From NCBI GenBank assembly GCA_021442155.1, contig CM038225.1, positions 80,984,925 to 81,048,924 on the forward strand: 64,000 nt of DNA, read 5' to 3'. This document shows, piece after piece, positions 37,205 to 50,165 of this stretch. A model generated the notes under the pieces. That model did not search any database. It was not told the origin of the DNA and saw only the letters and a list, made by a program, of their open reading frames with translations. This DNA is from Cymbidium sinense. Its lineage: Eukaryota; Streptophyta; Magnoliopsida; Asparagales; Orchidaceae. Every line of letters begins with the position of its first letter. Within the stretch, counting starts at the first letter, position 1. The translations under genes were made by a program, and so were the position numbers.

Positions 37205-37860
37205 AAATTAAATAGGTACGAGTCATTGTTAACGAGGGAAGTGAGATAATCAAGTAACTTTCTTAGGGCTAGCTAAAGCCTCATATTCCCAGGATGTCCA
37301 GACTATATACCCACTTGCATTCGAACATATGTAAATTTGCATACATAAATATAAGAAAGAGAGCTCCCAATCACTTGATTAATTAATTCAACAACTCAAA
37401 TAATTATGAATGCATATATTTTTGACAGAAAAGAGGATTGCCATTCTCTAATTAAACATACACATACATGTACAGAAAACATATGTAAGTACGTGCCTTT
37501 GTTAACCAGGGAAGTGTAACCAGGGAAGTGAAGTAATCAAATGACCTCCTTGGGGATAGATAAAGTCTCATATTCCCAAGATGTCTTGACTATATGTCCA
37601 CTTTCTTAAATACATACACATGTATTCATAATTAAGAGGATGAAAATCATATAAAAAATTGTATTTTCTTTAATTAAACTATTTATATGTATGAATTAAA
37701 GTTTTATACAAATTCTAATGTTGAAATACATAAGAATGAAATCAAATGAGTATGTGCCTTTGTTAACCAGGGAAGTGAGGTAATCAAATGACCTCCTTGG
37801 GGCTAGCTAAAGCCTCATATTCCCGGGATGTCCAGACTATATACCCGTTAGCATTTACAC
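37205..37860. repeat. Three copies of the GL 260-280-bp repeat
   Basis: Units start near 37215, 37487 and 37750, each with TTGTTAACCAGGGAAGTG (or close to it), a CCTCCTTGGGG block and ATGTCCAGACTATATACCC. The middle unit has an extra short duplication of AACCAGGGAAGTG. Confidence 0.85.
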
Positions 37861-39390
37861 TTATGTAAATCAACACATGAATAAAAGAAAGAAAGCTTCA
37901 CTTCATACACTTACATTATAATCACATACATCTCCGATGTATTTTTAACTAGCATCCTAACATATGTTGTGATTCATTTATATGCTTTTGAAAAATACAT
38001 TTGGATTTAATAGTGATAGTAGCCACACATATATTAAATTAAGTCAACACATGCAAGCTTAACATAAAAAGAAACCTCATTTAATTTAATTAATTTTGAA
38101 AAGAGATGGATGTATGGATCAAATGACATGCAATATTTAATATAATTTAAAAGGAATAAGTGAACATAAACACATGATTTCATTTGATCAAATTAATTCT
38201 TAAGGACAATCATATCAAATAAAATCATTTAAAGTAAATCAAAGCTTTTTAATGTCATTTTTAATTTCATGTTTAATTTTATTTAAGGAATGTGAGAAGA
38301 AGTTTGTTGATCCTAACCCATTCCCATGTTTGTGAATTAATTTGGTTTAATGAAATGTGATTAAGTTCATTTTATGGATTTATTAAGTTGTAATATGCAT
38401 TAAGTTCATTAATTAACCCTTACCTATATTACCTTAACATAATTATCCAAATAATTGTGAGCCAACATGATATGTAAATGAATTGAAAAGTAGATTAACA
38501 ATGGTCTCATGAAATGAAAGGGCTTAGCTCACAATTATTAGTTAATTAGATTAATAAACTTAATTAATTACTTTTATGATCTTCCCACACATATGTGTAA
38601 ATCATAATTTCATTAACTCTTTTTAGACTATTAAAAACCTAAAGATCTACCCATGAATTAATTAATGAAGATCATATATGATTGTAACTTTAATTTGAGT
38701 AATGAAATCATCAATTGATTAATCAATTTTTCTTACTTAGTGCCAAAATGATTAGTTATCCTTCAAATGAAATGGATTTAAGGAATGAGTTGGGAAAGAG
38801 GTCCCAATCCTATTCCATGAGTCCCCTCACTTAATTAAGCAAAATATAATGTGATTTGAACTTTAGTTTAACTAATTAGTTAATTAACCTTTATTTAACA
38901 TTTCTTTGAAAAATGATGAAAACTTAGGGAAAAGGGATTAGGAAAGAGGTCCCAACTCAATTTCATAAGGCCCTCACTATTAGGCAGCGATCAAGAAGCC
39001 CAATTAATTAATTAATTACTTTTCACATATTTAATTAACCCTTAATTAAGTTAAGAAGATAATTAGAGCTTAATTAACTAATTTCCCTAATTAATTAACT
39101 AATAAATCCCAAGTAAATTAGGGGAGGCAGGGGTCATCCCCTTAAATAATCTTAAAAAGTTTGAGGTTAATTAAAAAATTAATTAAAGAGTAATTAATAT
39201 TTTAATTAAATCCTAATTAAGCTATAGTTACTATTCAAAATTAATTAAGGACATTTTTAATGAATTCCTCTCTGAAATATCTCTAAAATGAGCACTTATT
39301 GCATTTTTGGATTTTTTATGATTTGTTATGATTTTATGAAGTTTCAGCCTTAAATTTGGATTAATTAGCCTTAATTAATCCTAATTATGT

Positions 39391-39445
39391 CGGCGCCACA
39401 TAGCGCACTTTTCACGTGATGCCATGAGATTGGATATTTAAGCTG
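39391..39445 (+). promoter_or_regulatory. G-box plus TATTTAA in GL-D, possible core promoter
   Basis: CACGTG at 39413-39418, then GATATTTAAG at 39433. The same order appears in GL-E (CACGTG 48373, TTATTTAAAA 48394) and, on the minus strand, in GL-F (CTATTTAAG at 57711-57722, degenerate CACATGG upstream). It fits a core promoter if the sense strand runs from TGTGGTG to GGTCAACA. Inferred from motif spacing. Confidence 0.4.
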
Positions 39446-40599
39446 TCGTCATCAATGCTGAGTTAGTTGGCGGTGGGACACGATTTCTTGAGCACCGTTC
39501 AGTCTAAGATCGGGGGGTCACAATTAATTCCACGATTAGCAAAGGATTAAACGAGATGATCTAAAGGATCTAATCATAGCTGTACGTTCTGATCATGTAG
39601 AATGGATGACGCATGATCTATCTCTTCACGAGCGATGAGAGACGGAGCCCATCTGCCATTGCTCTTTTGATACGAGCTCACCCGAGCTCGGATCTACTCT
39701 GAATCAATCCCACACCTTCGTGTGAGGGATTTAAGAAGATCCAACCACCATGATTGGCATGCACATTCTCTTCATAAAAGACCAACAAAATTTCACATAG
39801 GGGTCAGTTTCAATGGAATTACCTCACCGGGGCTAAGACCGGCAGCTAAGACTGGCAGCACGTGTGCTTGAGGTAGCTTCATTTAGTAGAGATAAAGTCT
39901 AATTGAGCAGCAATTGAGTTGATTTCAAGTGGATTGCTTGGAAGGCCAAGATCCGTCGGTTGGAGCTTTGGCATTGATCGGACTCCTAGCTCCGGTGGGT
40001 TTAGAGCTCGGGAAGCATTTCTTTTAGTTTTGATAGGTCGAGGAGATGGTGTGGAAGGCACAATTTGATCCCAGTAGAGAATTAAGGTAGTTGGGATTAA
40101 AGAGGATGTGTCCTATTTTGGCTTCGCTCGGGAAGGAGAAATTTTGACAAGGGAAGCTTTGGGAACACTTGGGAGCTCACTAGGGGACTCAGAATCCACA
40201 CAGGAAGCTCAGACAAATCCAATGGGGTCATTTCCTATGCGAATTGAGGGGGTATATCCCACAATTGTTTACGATGGATGGATGTGATCATTCTCTAGTT
40301 TTTGGTCGGCCAGCAGTCGCTAGAGCGCCATAGTTTTCTCCATCACCTCAACGTGGCTCGACTTGAGTGGAAGGAGTGCTCGTAGGAAGCTCAAAGATGG
40401 ATTTGGGATGATTGCACTTCCTTGCATCCCATGGATTTTGGTTTCGAGGTAGGAGAGTTAACTCACCTCCCTTTGGTCCATGGCAAGCCTAGCACACTTA
40501 AGATGGGCTAGGTGGCTAGGTTAGACCCCAAAATGGGGGTGTTTGATGGCTGTCAAGAGTGATAGGATAGTGGACTTTGCTATTTTGGGAAAAATCCCA

Positions 40600-41700
40600 T
40601 GTAGGGTGGCATATCTAAGGGATATCTCATTATGTTTGGGCTGATTTTGGGCTAACCCAAGATGGGTTTGGGTCAGGTTCGGTCAGGTTCCAAGTGGTCA
40701 AGGCTTGGTTTCAAGAGATTTGGGTCAATTTGGGTCATTTGGGTCACTTTGGGTCATGTTCGGTTAGGTTGACCAATTTGGTCAAATTGGATCAAACCAA
40801 GGCTTGGGTTAGGTTCAAATGATGGTTTGTAGAGTTTTGGTTCAAGTGGTTTCAATCAATTTGGCCTAGGTTTGATTTTGGCTCATTTGGAATCAAATGG
40901 GTCAAATGGGTCAAGTTGACCAATTTGACCAAATTGGTCAAATTAGCTTGGGTTAGGTGTTGTTTCATGTTCAATTAGTTAATCGAAGATGATTGTAGAT
41001 TTTTGTTTGAATGGATTTGATTTAATTTGGTTTTAGGATAATTTGACCCTATAGGTCAATTTGGGCTAAGTGGGTCAATTGGGTTTAATTGGTCAAACTT
41101 GACTCAATTATGGATTTGGTCAAGTTCAATAATTAATCTGGAATGAACTTGAGCTATTGATTTCAATCAATTTGGGTTGGATCATGATTTGTTCCATTTT
41201 GTCCTTATAGGTCAATTTGGGTCAAATTGTCAATTAGGTTTGGTTTGGCTCAATTGATGGTCAAGTCATGTTCAATCATTGATTATGGGTTGATGTGAAT
41301 CAATGGTTTCAGTTGATTTGGTGTAGGATGAGTTTTGGCTAGTTTGGGTACCATATGGGTTAAGGGTTAACTTGGTCAAATGATAAAGTTGACTTGGTTT
41401 GCCCCAATTTAAGGGAAAATCATCCTAGGGTGATCAATGACCATGGTATGAGGTTTGGATGAGCTTGGTTCAATTTGGGTTGGATTAGAACTTGGTTCAA
41501 ATGGGTTCTTTAGCCTTTGGATCAATTGGACCTAAATGGGTTAATTGGCTTGGTTTTGGTTTGATTAAAGTTTAGTTGAATTCATATATGAGTTTAGGAT
41601 TGAAATATAAATTCCTCTGCAATCAATTTGGGCTATGATGTGTTTTGGTTCATTTGACATTTTCAAGTTAAAAGGGCTAAGTTTGCCTTGACTTGGGTTG
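40600..41700. repeat. TTGACC/GGTCAA motif array in GL-D
   Basis: Dense array including TTTGGGTCAATTTGGGTCA at 40731 and TTGACCAATTTGGTCAAATT near 40770. Confidence 0.8.
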
Positions 41701-41719
41701 ATTTTAATTTGACTTGATG

Positions 41720-42425
41720 ATTGTAGGTTTCATTTATATTTGGATAGATGATTGAAGGAATGATTGATTCAAGAGAAAAATCCATTGATTTTGGCTTGAT
41801 TTAGATGGATTTGGTTAAGTCCAAAGAATTAGCTCAAAGGGTTTAGATTAGGGTTTGATTTGATTTTGGATTTGGTTTTGGTCATTTGAGTGTAGATTTG
41901 ATTTATATTTGGGAATATAATTGATGGAATAATTGATTTATAAGAAAATTAATTGAATTTGAAGTGATTTGAAGGAAAATTTGGCTAAGCTCATGAAGGT
42001 ATGTCCAAAGGGCTTAGAAGGGAATTTGATTTAGTTTGATCTAATGTGGGTTTCATTTATATTTATGAAGATGATTGAATATATAATTGATTCTTGAAAA
42101 AATTAATTGATTTTGGGTTGATTTAGGTTAAGATTTAGCTAAGCTTATGAAAATGAATCACATAGCTTAAGAGGGATTTGGAGCTTGGATTTGATCTTGG
42201 GGTATCAATAATTTGAAATTGAGTTTGGACTTGAATTTGATAAATGATTGAGGGATTGAATTGATCTTGTAGAAAATCAATTGAATTTGAATTGAATTAG
42301 ATTTGGTTAGGGTGAAATCCATGGAATTCAATTATAAGGCTTAGGAAGAGTTTTGAATTTGGATTTGATTGTGGGATTGATTGTGAATTTTGGAAATTTG
42401 ATTTTGAATTTGAATTTAGGGTTTG
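41720..42425. repeat. About 160-bp tandem repeat in GL-D
   Basis: GATTTATATTT or GTTTCATTTATATTT recurs at about 41727, 41889 and 42048, with a weaker unit near 42210. Each unit carries an AAATTAATTGATTTTGG-like and a TTGGTTAAG/TTAGCTAAG block. It is the reverse complement of the GL-F and GL-G repeats at 53.4-54.7 kb. Confidence 0.75.
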
Positions 42426-42858
42426 GTTTGAGAAGGAGAACATGGATTGGGTTTAGGCCATAGGATGGCAAATCTTCCTAAGTCCTTAAGGCATAACCTA
42501 CCCCTATGACTAACCCATATAAGTCTCTAGGCTTAGGTAAAGTGTTCACCTAATCACTAGTAGTGTCTTAAGACTAAGAAGCTCTTAGTGTCTATAATAG
42601 TCCTAGATCTATGATGAGGGGATTGAGAACTCACTCAAAAAGTGAGGTCAACATCCATGTAAAGTGGGGGAAAGATCTCGAGTATATATGAAGACCCATT
42701 TGCCTTAGGAGTGCTTATTTGGTGATTAAGTCCATTGTAGGGTGATGTATCTACTTTTTGAGATAGTACATCATACCTCAATGTTGCATTTGATCACTTC
42801 AATAAGTATCCCTTAAGATCTGTTTGGTGTCCCAATGACTCTAAATTAAAACACCATA

Positions 42859-43849
42859 ATTATTCATTGATTTAAATTAGGAGTTGATTGTTCAAATCAT
42901 ATTTAAGATGATTCATGAGTCAAGCAAACTCATTTCAATTGGGTTTAGGGACATATACTTTAGGTTAGTTCACTTAAGCATTTGTTCTCTTTGGTTTAAC
43001 TTGGTTTATTCCATTTGATGGATTTGAATTAGGTTTATGTTTTAATTATGTTTATTCAAGTATTTAATATGATTTGGATTAATTAATTTCATTTCATTTG
43101 AAGTTAATATTTGAATTCAAACCTATTTTGGCCAATATTGGGTTTAATATGTCAACATGGGTTTAATTGGGTCAAATGATTAAACTGATCAAATTAAACT
43201 CTATAATTAGTTAAATTATATTTAAAGATGATTTCTAAATAATTTTGGACATTTAATTTGGGTTGATTTTAGTTTAATTTGAATTTAGACTTAATGGGGT
43301 CCATTTTAGCCCACTTATATCATCTAATTAATCTAATTAAGACCTTATTACATGTAAATTTCTTTAGATTTAAAACAAGTTCATTTGATAATTTTGAGTC
43401 TTTAGAATAATTTAAGTTGGTCAAATTTTGGTGGGTTGACCTTTGACTTGGTGGGATTTACATAAGTCAACTCTATGTAAAATGTTTGACCAACTTTGAC
43501 CTTCATTTAAAATTAGTTTTAAATCCATTTATGTTTAGGTAATAAATTTATGCTTTTCATTTGATTTTATTTTAATTTTTTTGAATTTATTTGAATTTTC
43601 TTGGGTTTAAGAGGTTTTGAGCTTATGTGGGTTAATTGGGTTAACCACCTTAATTATCTTAGTTTAGGCTTAGTTGAATTTAGATTTCAATTTGAATGTG
43701 TTTGATTCAATCATTTGTTTATATTTGAGATTGGTTTAGATCCACCTAATTCTATTAGGTTAGGCTAAACCCTAGAAGGCTTCATCATGCCATTAAGTAT
43801 GGTGTCCAAAGTGTTTGAATAGGAAATCCCTAATCTAAGATTAGATATT
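42859..43849. other. AT-rich DNA between GL-C and GL-E
   Basis: It has scattered TTGACC-array-like words (TTTTGGTGGGTTGACC at 43427) and so may be an old GL remnant into which GL-C inserted. No coding motif. Confidence 0.4.
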
Positions 43850-46261
43850 TGTGGTGTTTTAATTTAGAGTCGTTGTAGACACCACACAGATCTTAGGGGA
43901 TACTTATTGAAGTGACGGGTACAACATTAAGGTATGATGTACCATCTCAAAAGATGAAAATATCATCCTACAATTGACCTAATCATATAATATGGACTCC
44001 TATGACAGATACATCTTTGTATATACCAGAGATCTTTCCCCTACCTTACATGAAAAGTAAAGAAAGATTTATTTTATGCTTGGTTCTTTAGTTCCCTATG
44101 GAAGCAAGCTTTCATAGTTAATTACATCATAGAACATAGAAATTTCCTAAGAAAACTCTCAATTAAAGTAGTCAATAAATATCTCTAAAGATTTCAAGAT
44201 TAGACTATCAAAGGATTTGGTATTTTTGGATATCAAGTGGGAGAGTTCAAGTGGGAAGACTTATTTATGGATCCTAAAGGAAGATAAGAAGAGAGCACTC
44301 ATGATACTAGGAAGCCTAGTGAGCACTCCAGTCAACCCTATAACGAGGCTTTATACATTTGAAAGAGAGTTTATTTTTATTTGAGTTCAGATTTTATTAG
44401 AATACTAAGGCTTATAGTCCACTAATACAAGATTGTAGAAATGTATAAGAGGTGAGAATTTATACTTGTAGCATGAAGGAAATAAGTAGCCTTGGATCCT
44501 AAATCTAGGATGCTTTAGCACAAGCTAAGAGCACAACCTAAGTTTAATAAAAAAATGGGACATAATGGTTTATCTCCACTAGAGAGGATAAACCCATCCC
44601 GACACTTCTACACTTACAATTGCCTAGAGTGGTCGCCAGCTAACACCACCTACGTTTTAAAACCATGTAAGCCGATCTTATGTAAGTGCAAGATAGCTAG
44701 GCTGTTATTTAATTAGGAAGGAAAACTAGAGTCCTAAACTCACTCCCTAAGAGACTATATCGGGATTGGCATGAAAGCATAAATTAGAATAATGCAAAAT
44801 TTATAATCTTTTTCACCATTTTGACTCATTCATTTGAACAAAGGCTTGAGATAATTATGCATAAATGCATGATGAAATTAGATTATGGGCTAAATTAGTG
44901 GGAGGAGGTGTTCTCTACTACAAGAAATGCCCTCAAAGGTTAAGCATTCCCCAATCATGCAAGAATAGAGACCCTCCCTATTCAAGAGCGATGCAAGATG
45001 ATATGCATGACTATTATAACATACATCATTCAGCTAAGGGATTGCTAAATATTTTAATTATCTTGATTATAACCTAGGCTTTAAAGTGAGGTTATGTGTT
45101 ATATTTATAATTTAGTTATGAGTTAGTAGTAGGAGTAAAAAAATTAACTTTATCCTAAAGAGCCAACCGCATCCCGGCCGCACATTCAATCATCAAGCTT
45201 TAAGAAACCTATGAAAGGCATGCCATTTCTATTGCATATGTTAATCACAACAATCAAACATTCATAGATTTTGTAAAAGAATAAAAGGGTATCATGCACT
45301 GTACACCACGAAAGAAAGAAATTGGGTAGCTCTACCCTTATACAACCCATATTACAAAAGAATATTACAATTACAATTAAATAGATACTATGGGGGGTTT
45401 TCATTCTTTACTTTTCCTTCGCTCTTCTTCCTTTGGTTTGATTTACTCAAGGCTTCACAGGGCCTCCTAGGTTTTTGCATTCTAGCCACTGCTCATCCTA
45501 AACCCTATAGCACTAAGCCTAATTCCTATTGCAAAATTATATATTTATAAAAAATAAAATCTAACTACACCTGTAAAATAGATGTTAGCTAAACAAATAT
45601 ACAAACTAAGCAGTTATATTCTATTAATTTGGACTTAATGCCCTGCACATGGGTAACCATGCTCACCTGTCCTAATGTGGATTATACATAAGGGCATAAG
45701 CAACCTGCAAGCAAGAGCATTTATATCTATTTGTTATTTCAGCGACTACTTTAGTACAATCCCCTGCAGAAAATATCATTAAGCTAATATCGACCTAACA
45801 TCTAGTCTACGCATAAATAATCCTAACATCTAGTTTAAAATATTACATCATAAAACAAACATAGCATCACAACAAACACCGTCCTAACATAGAGCTAGAA
45901 GTAGTGACTTAGTATTCTAATGTGTGTCCTAAGTTTTGGTGTGGTATGTCTTAGCTAGGCTTTATATTTATGATTATCTAAGGGTTTTGGAATGTTCAAA
46001 TTACACATGAGGGGAGGTTTCACTTCAAGTTATTAAAAGATTAATGAATTTTAATTTATACTTCTCTTTTATTTCACTTAATATTTACTTAACATCTAAT
46101 TATTATAAAGAGAGAAAAGGGCTCTTCATCCCTACCCTAAGTTTATTTTTAAAGGAATATTATTATAAATTTGATTTTTTTTAATAAATGATTTATTAAA
46201 TATTTTATTAATCCTAAATTTGGGTTAATCTTAAAGAATCCTATTCAACATGAAATGCATC

Positions 46262-46380
46262 TTAATATTAAGGAAATTGAATCACTATCACATGGACATA
46301 ATATTTTATTAATCCTAAATTTGGGTTAATCTTAAAGAATCCTATTCAACATGAAATGCATCTTAATATTAAGGAGATTG
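46262..46380. repeat. Short direct duplication in GL-E
   Basis: The roughly 85-bp stretch around TATTTTATTAATCCTAAATT (near 46192-46272) recurs nearly exactly at 46292-46375. It is a recent-looking local duplication. Confidence 0.7.
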
Positions 46381-46589
46381 ATGGACAACATTCCATCATT
46401 CCTTTTCATCATTAATAACATGCATATGTCTTCACTCTTATGATATTTAATTTAACATACCTACTCATGCAATGTATATGTGTGTATTTTTGGCACACTT
46501 GAATGATTGTTGATGCATGTATTTTTAATAGAAAAGAGATATTCTATCTTTTAGCTAAGTATATATATACATATATTATAGATTTAAGC

Positions 46590-46940
46590 AAGTATTTGCC
46601 GTTGTTAAACCAGGAAAGTGAGATAATTTAAGACCTCTTTGGGGCTATTTAAAGCCTCATGTTCTTAGGATGTCCAGACTATATACTTGCTATCCTAAAT
46701 ACAAATGTATTCACTAACATAGGGATGAAAATCATATAAAATATTATATATTAGCAAATTATTTACTCATGTAAAGTAAAGCTCTATCCAAATTCTAGCA
46801 CATGTACACATATGAATGAAATTTAAGTAAGTATATGCCATTGTTAAATTAGGAAAGTGAGGTAATCTAAGTCCTCCTTGGGGATACTTAAAGCCTCGTG
46901 TTCTTGGGGTGTCCAGACTATATACTTACTAACATTCAAA
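46590..46940. repeat. Two copies of the GL 250-bp repeat in GL-E
   Basis: Units near 46595 and 46840 share TTGTTAAA..AGGAAAGTGAG and GATGTCCAGACTATATACTTG or close forms. Confidence 0.8.
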
Positions 46941-49559
46941 TACTTGTAAACACACACATGAATCATAAAAATAGAATAATCATTTAACATGTTTAAACTA
47001 TAAGTGAATGTAAATCATATAAAATATTCATAGCCAAATTAATTAAATTTTTATCATTAGTTTATAATTTTGAAAATAATTTGAGATATATTAGTGATAA
47101 TAGCCACACCATATAGTAAGATTAGTTTAACATATGCAACTTATACACATATAATCATGTACTATTGATTATTTTATTTTAAAATATGAATGCATGATAC
47201 AAAAGACATACAAATTTATAATGATCGGAAAGGAATAATTAAACATTGCCACATGATACATTCAATCAAATTAATTCTTAAAGATAATCAAGTCAAATAA
47301 AATTCTTTAAGACTAACCAAAGTTTCTTATGGAATTTGATTTTGAATTTGAATTATTAAAACTTAAAGAGGAGAAAGACACTTGATGTTTTGTCTGATCC
47401 CATGTTAGTGACTTAATGTATTTATGGAAAAATAATTAAGTAACTTTTATGGATTGATTAAGTTCAAATCATTAAGTAATTAATTTAATTTCTCCTTTTC
47501 TAAGCTTTTTTAAGTTGATTAACCACTTAACCATGAGCCTCTTAATGATATGCCAATGAGTAATTAAAATTTGCAATGCACTTAATAAGACCTAATGCAA
47601 TGAGGCTCATACTTAACAGTTAATTAAATTAAAGAAAGAAATAAATTAAATACTTATATGGTTTTCCCACACCCATGGGTTAACCATAAGTTATTTAAAG
47701 ATATTTATGTTATTGAACACATAAAGAAAAAGCCATGAATTGAATTTGAATTATCTAAGACAAGTTTGATTTGATTTCACCATTAATTTACTTAATTAAT
47801 TTATTTAATTAATCTTTAATTAACATATGCATTAATTAACCCTCATATGGAAATGTATTTAGGAAAATAATTAGAAAAGAGGTCTTAATTATTTCCCCTC
47901 ACCATTGCCACTATTAATAGTGATTAATCATCATTAACCATCTGATTTTTTACTATTTAACATTTTTAATAATTATTAAATTGATTAAGGAGGGTTATTA
48001 AGATTGAAATTTTAAATTCATTGAATTACATAGCTAATAAATTCCAAGAAAATTATGGGAGGTAGATGACATCCCATGGAATTAGCCCACCAAATTTAGG
48101 ATGAATTAGCCAAGTAATTAAACCTTAATTAGGATAGTTAGCCTAAAATTTAAACCATAATTAAGCACTAACCATTAACCAAAAATTAGATATTTTATTT
48201 TTATTAAATTCTCCTCTGTTTACCCTTTCCAAAATGAATTTACTCATATTTTTGGATTTTTTTACAATTAGTTATGAATTTGTAAATTTCTGGTTATTTA
48301 ATTATTTTTTTAATATTTAATTAACCTCCTAAACTATTGGCGCCACACGAAAGCTGACGTGGCAGCGCTTTCCACGTGATGCCATGACATAGGTTATTTA
48401 AAAAGTCCGATGTGACAGCTGAGTCAACGGTGGTGGAAGCAGTTTCATCTGCATCATCCGATCTAAGATTGGACGATTGAGATTAATCCTGTGGTTTCAA
48501 AAAGAATAAATCAGATAATCTTACAGATTAAATCACAGTCATCCATTCTATTCATGCGAAATAGATGGCCGATGATCCGTAATCCCCCGAGCGCTAGAAG
48601 ATGGACACCGCCTGCCTTCCATCACTTTATCTGAGCTTATCGAAGCTTGTAGGATGGCATGATCGAGTCCAAAAATGTGCGGGGAGGAAATCTAAGAAGA
48701 TCCTACTATGAAAACTGCATAAAATCATGATTCATTTCATAAAAGACCAACACATAGGAAAAAAATCTACGGTTTGCCAGATTTTTACCTCGTTGGATCT
48801 AGAGACCGGCGGTCCATTGACTGAAGTAGCTTCATCTTGAATAGATGAAGCCCTGGTAAGAAGATCTTGAGTTGCCTCCTCTCTGATTCCTTTGTGGACC
48901 AAGCGCCACCATAAAGCTTGCTGGAGTTGGTCTTGGAATGCCTTCCGGTGATTAAATTGATCGTGGATCAATTTGTTTTGACTCGCTAGAGTGAGGGGAA
49001 TATGTGGGAAGAGTTAATTTAAGTTTGGTAGAGTTTTAGTGAGTTTGGATGGATGAGGCTCTCAGTTTTGATCGGTGGTTGGTCACACCGGTGATGGAGA
49101 GCACTAAGGATTCGAGGAAGGGTCTATGACTGCTCATACTCTGAGGATGCTGTATGTGAAGTTTGAATGGATGGGGAAGAGTATACGCTCCTCCTCAAGT
49201 GAAACAAGGGATAAGATTGGCTCATCCTTTGGTAGTTGTTTGGTCGGGGTAGGTGGCCTGAGGTGGTAGTGGACTGCTGAGGTAGAGGTGCTTGAGAGGC
49301 TGAGGCAATGGCATGGGCTGGCATTGGGTGTATCTCCTCCTCCAAGTGAACTAATGAAGAGCCATGGGTGAGTTCACCCTCTCATGGCCAAACGCTGAAC
49401 CCAATAGCCTTGGGTCAGGTTGGGTTAGTGGTCTTAGTGTCCAAGAGGGGCTAAGGGTGGCTACCAAGGCTTGGGGAGTGGGTGAACCCATCTAAATGGG
49501 GATTATTTTTCTATTTGGGAGGCTTGGTTCAGGGGTTTTGACCCAAACCGGGCTCACCA

Positions 49560-50165
49560 TGAGTTGGGTCTACTTGGGCTGGCCCATGGTGACCCAATGA
49601 TGAGTCATGCCAAGTTTGGTTGGGTTTGGCTTAATTTGATCTTATGGGTCAAATGGGGTTCAATTGGGCTAGGTTGACCAATTGGTCAAATTGGAATAAA
49701 CCAAGAGATTGGGTATGTTCAAATGATCATTTGGAATGTATTGGTGCAATTTCTTTGGTTCAATTTGAAGTGGGAATGATTTGGTTGAATTGGCCCTTTT
49801 AGGCCAAGTTGGGCTAAAGGGTTCAATTAGGTTTGGTTGTCCAAATTGAGTTCAATTAAATGTTGGATCATGTTCAATTATCAATTTGTGATTGATTAGA
49901 GGCATTGGTTTCAATCAATTGAGTTTATAATCTGATTTGACTCAATTTGGTCCTTTAGGTCAAATTGGGTCAACTTGGGTCAAGAGACAAAATTGGCTAG
50001 GTTAAAACCAATTGTTGGTTGAGTCATGTTCAATACTCAATTTATGATTGATGGGATTCATTGATTTCAATTAATTGAGGTTGGAATGAGATTTGATTTG
50101 TTTTGGTCCATATGGGTTAATTGGGTTAAATTGGATCAAGTGATCAAATTAGTTTGGTTTGAGCT
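49560..50165. repeat. TTGACC/GGTCAA motif array in GL-E, truncated
   Basis: Includes GGTTGACCAATTGGTCAAATT near 49672 and TCAAATTGGGTCAACTTGGG near 49959. It ends at the 50170 junction. Confidence 0.75.

Larger units (their letters stand above)
34532..42653 (+). repeat. GL-D: 8.1-kb giant solo LTR inserted in GL-C
   Basis: It begins TATGGTGTTTATTTTTAG at 34532 and ends GAGGTCAACA at 42653, 8,122 bp. TCCAT flanks both sides (34527-34531 and 42654-42658). Removing GL-D and one TCCAT restores the GL-C sequence as seen in GL-G (CTTTACTTTTTCATGTAAAA type). Interior blocks mirror GL-C in reverse: three 260-280-bp repeats (37.2-37.86 kb), a CACGTG and GATATTTAAG pair at 39413-39442, the TTGACC array at 40.6-41.7 kb and 160-bp repeats at 41.72-42.42 kb. 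It carries no gag or pol. Confidence 0.88.
28089..42858 (-). repeat. GL-C: giant solo LTR split by GL-D
   Basis: Left part 28089-34531 and right part 42659-42858 join to 6,643 bp. Its ends are TGTTGACC at 28089 and ACACCATA at 42858. ATTAT precedes the left end (28084-28088) and follows the right end (42859-42863), a 5-bp target duplication. The interior runs through the TTGACC array (28.4-29.35 kb), CACGTG at 30348, the 250-bp repeats (31.67-32.05 kb) and the TATAAGG block (33.19 kb). No second LTR or internal domain lies between the duplications, so it reads as a solo LTR left by LTR-LTR recombination. Confidence 0.85.

Noticed and set aside
48339..48352. TGGCGCCACACG as a second primer binding site
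   Set aside because: It lies inside GL-E, far from any LTR end, and is replaced by CGGCGCCACATA in GL-D. It is part of a conserved LTR block, not a PBS.
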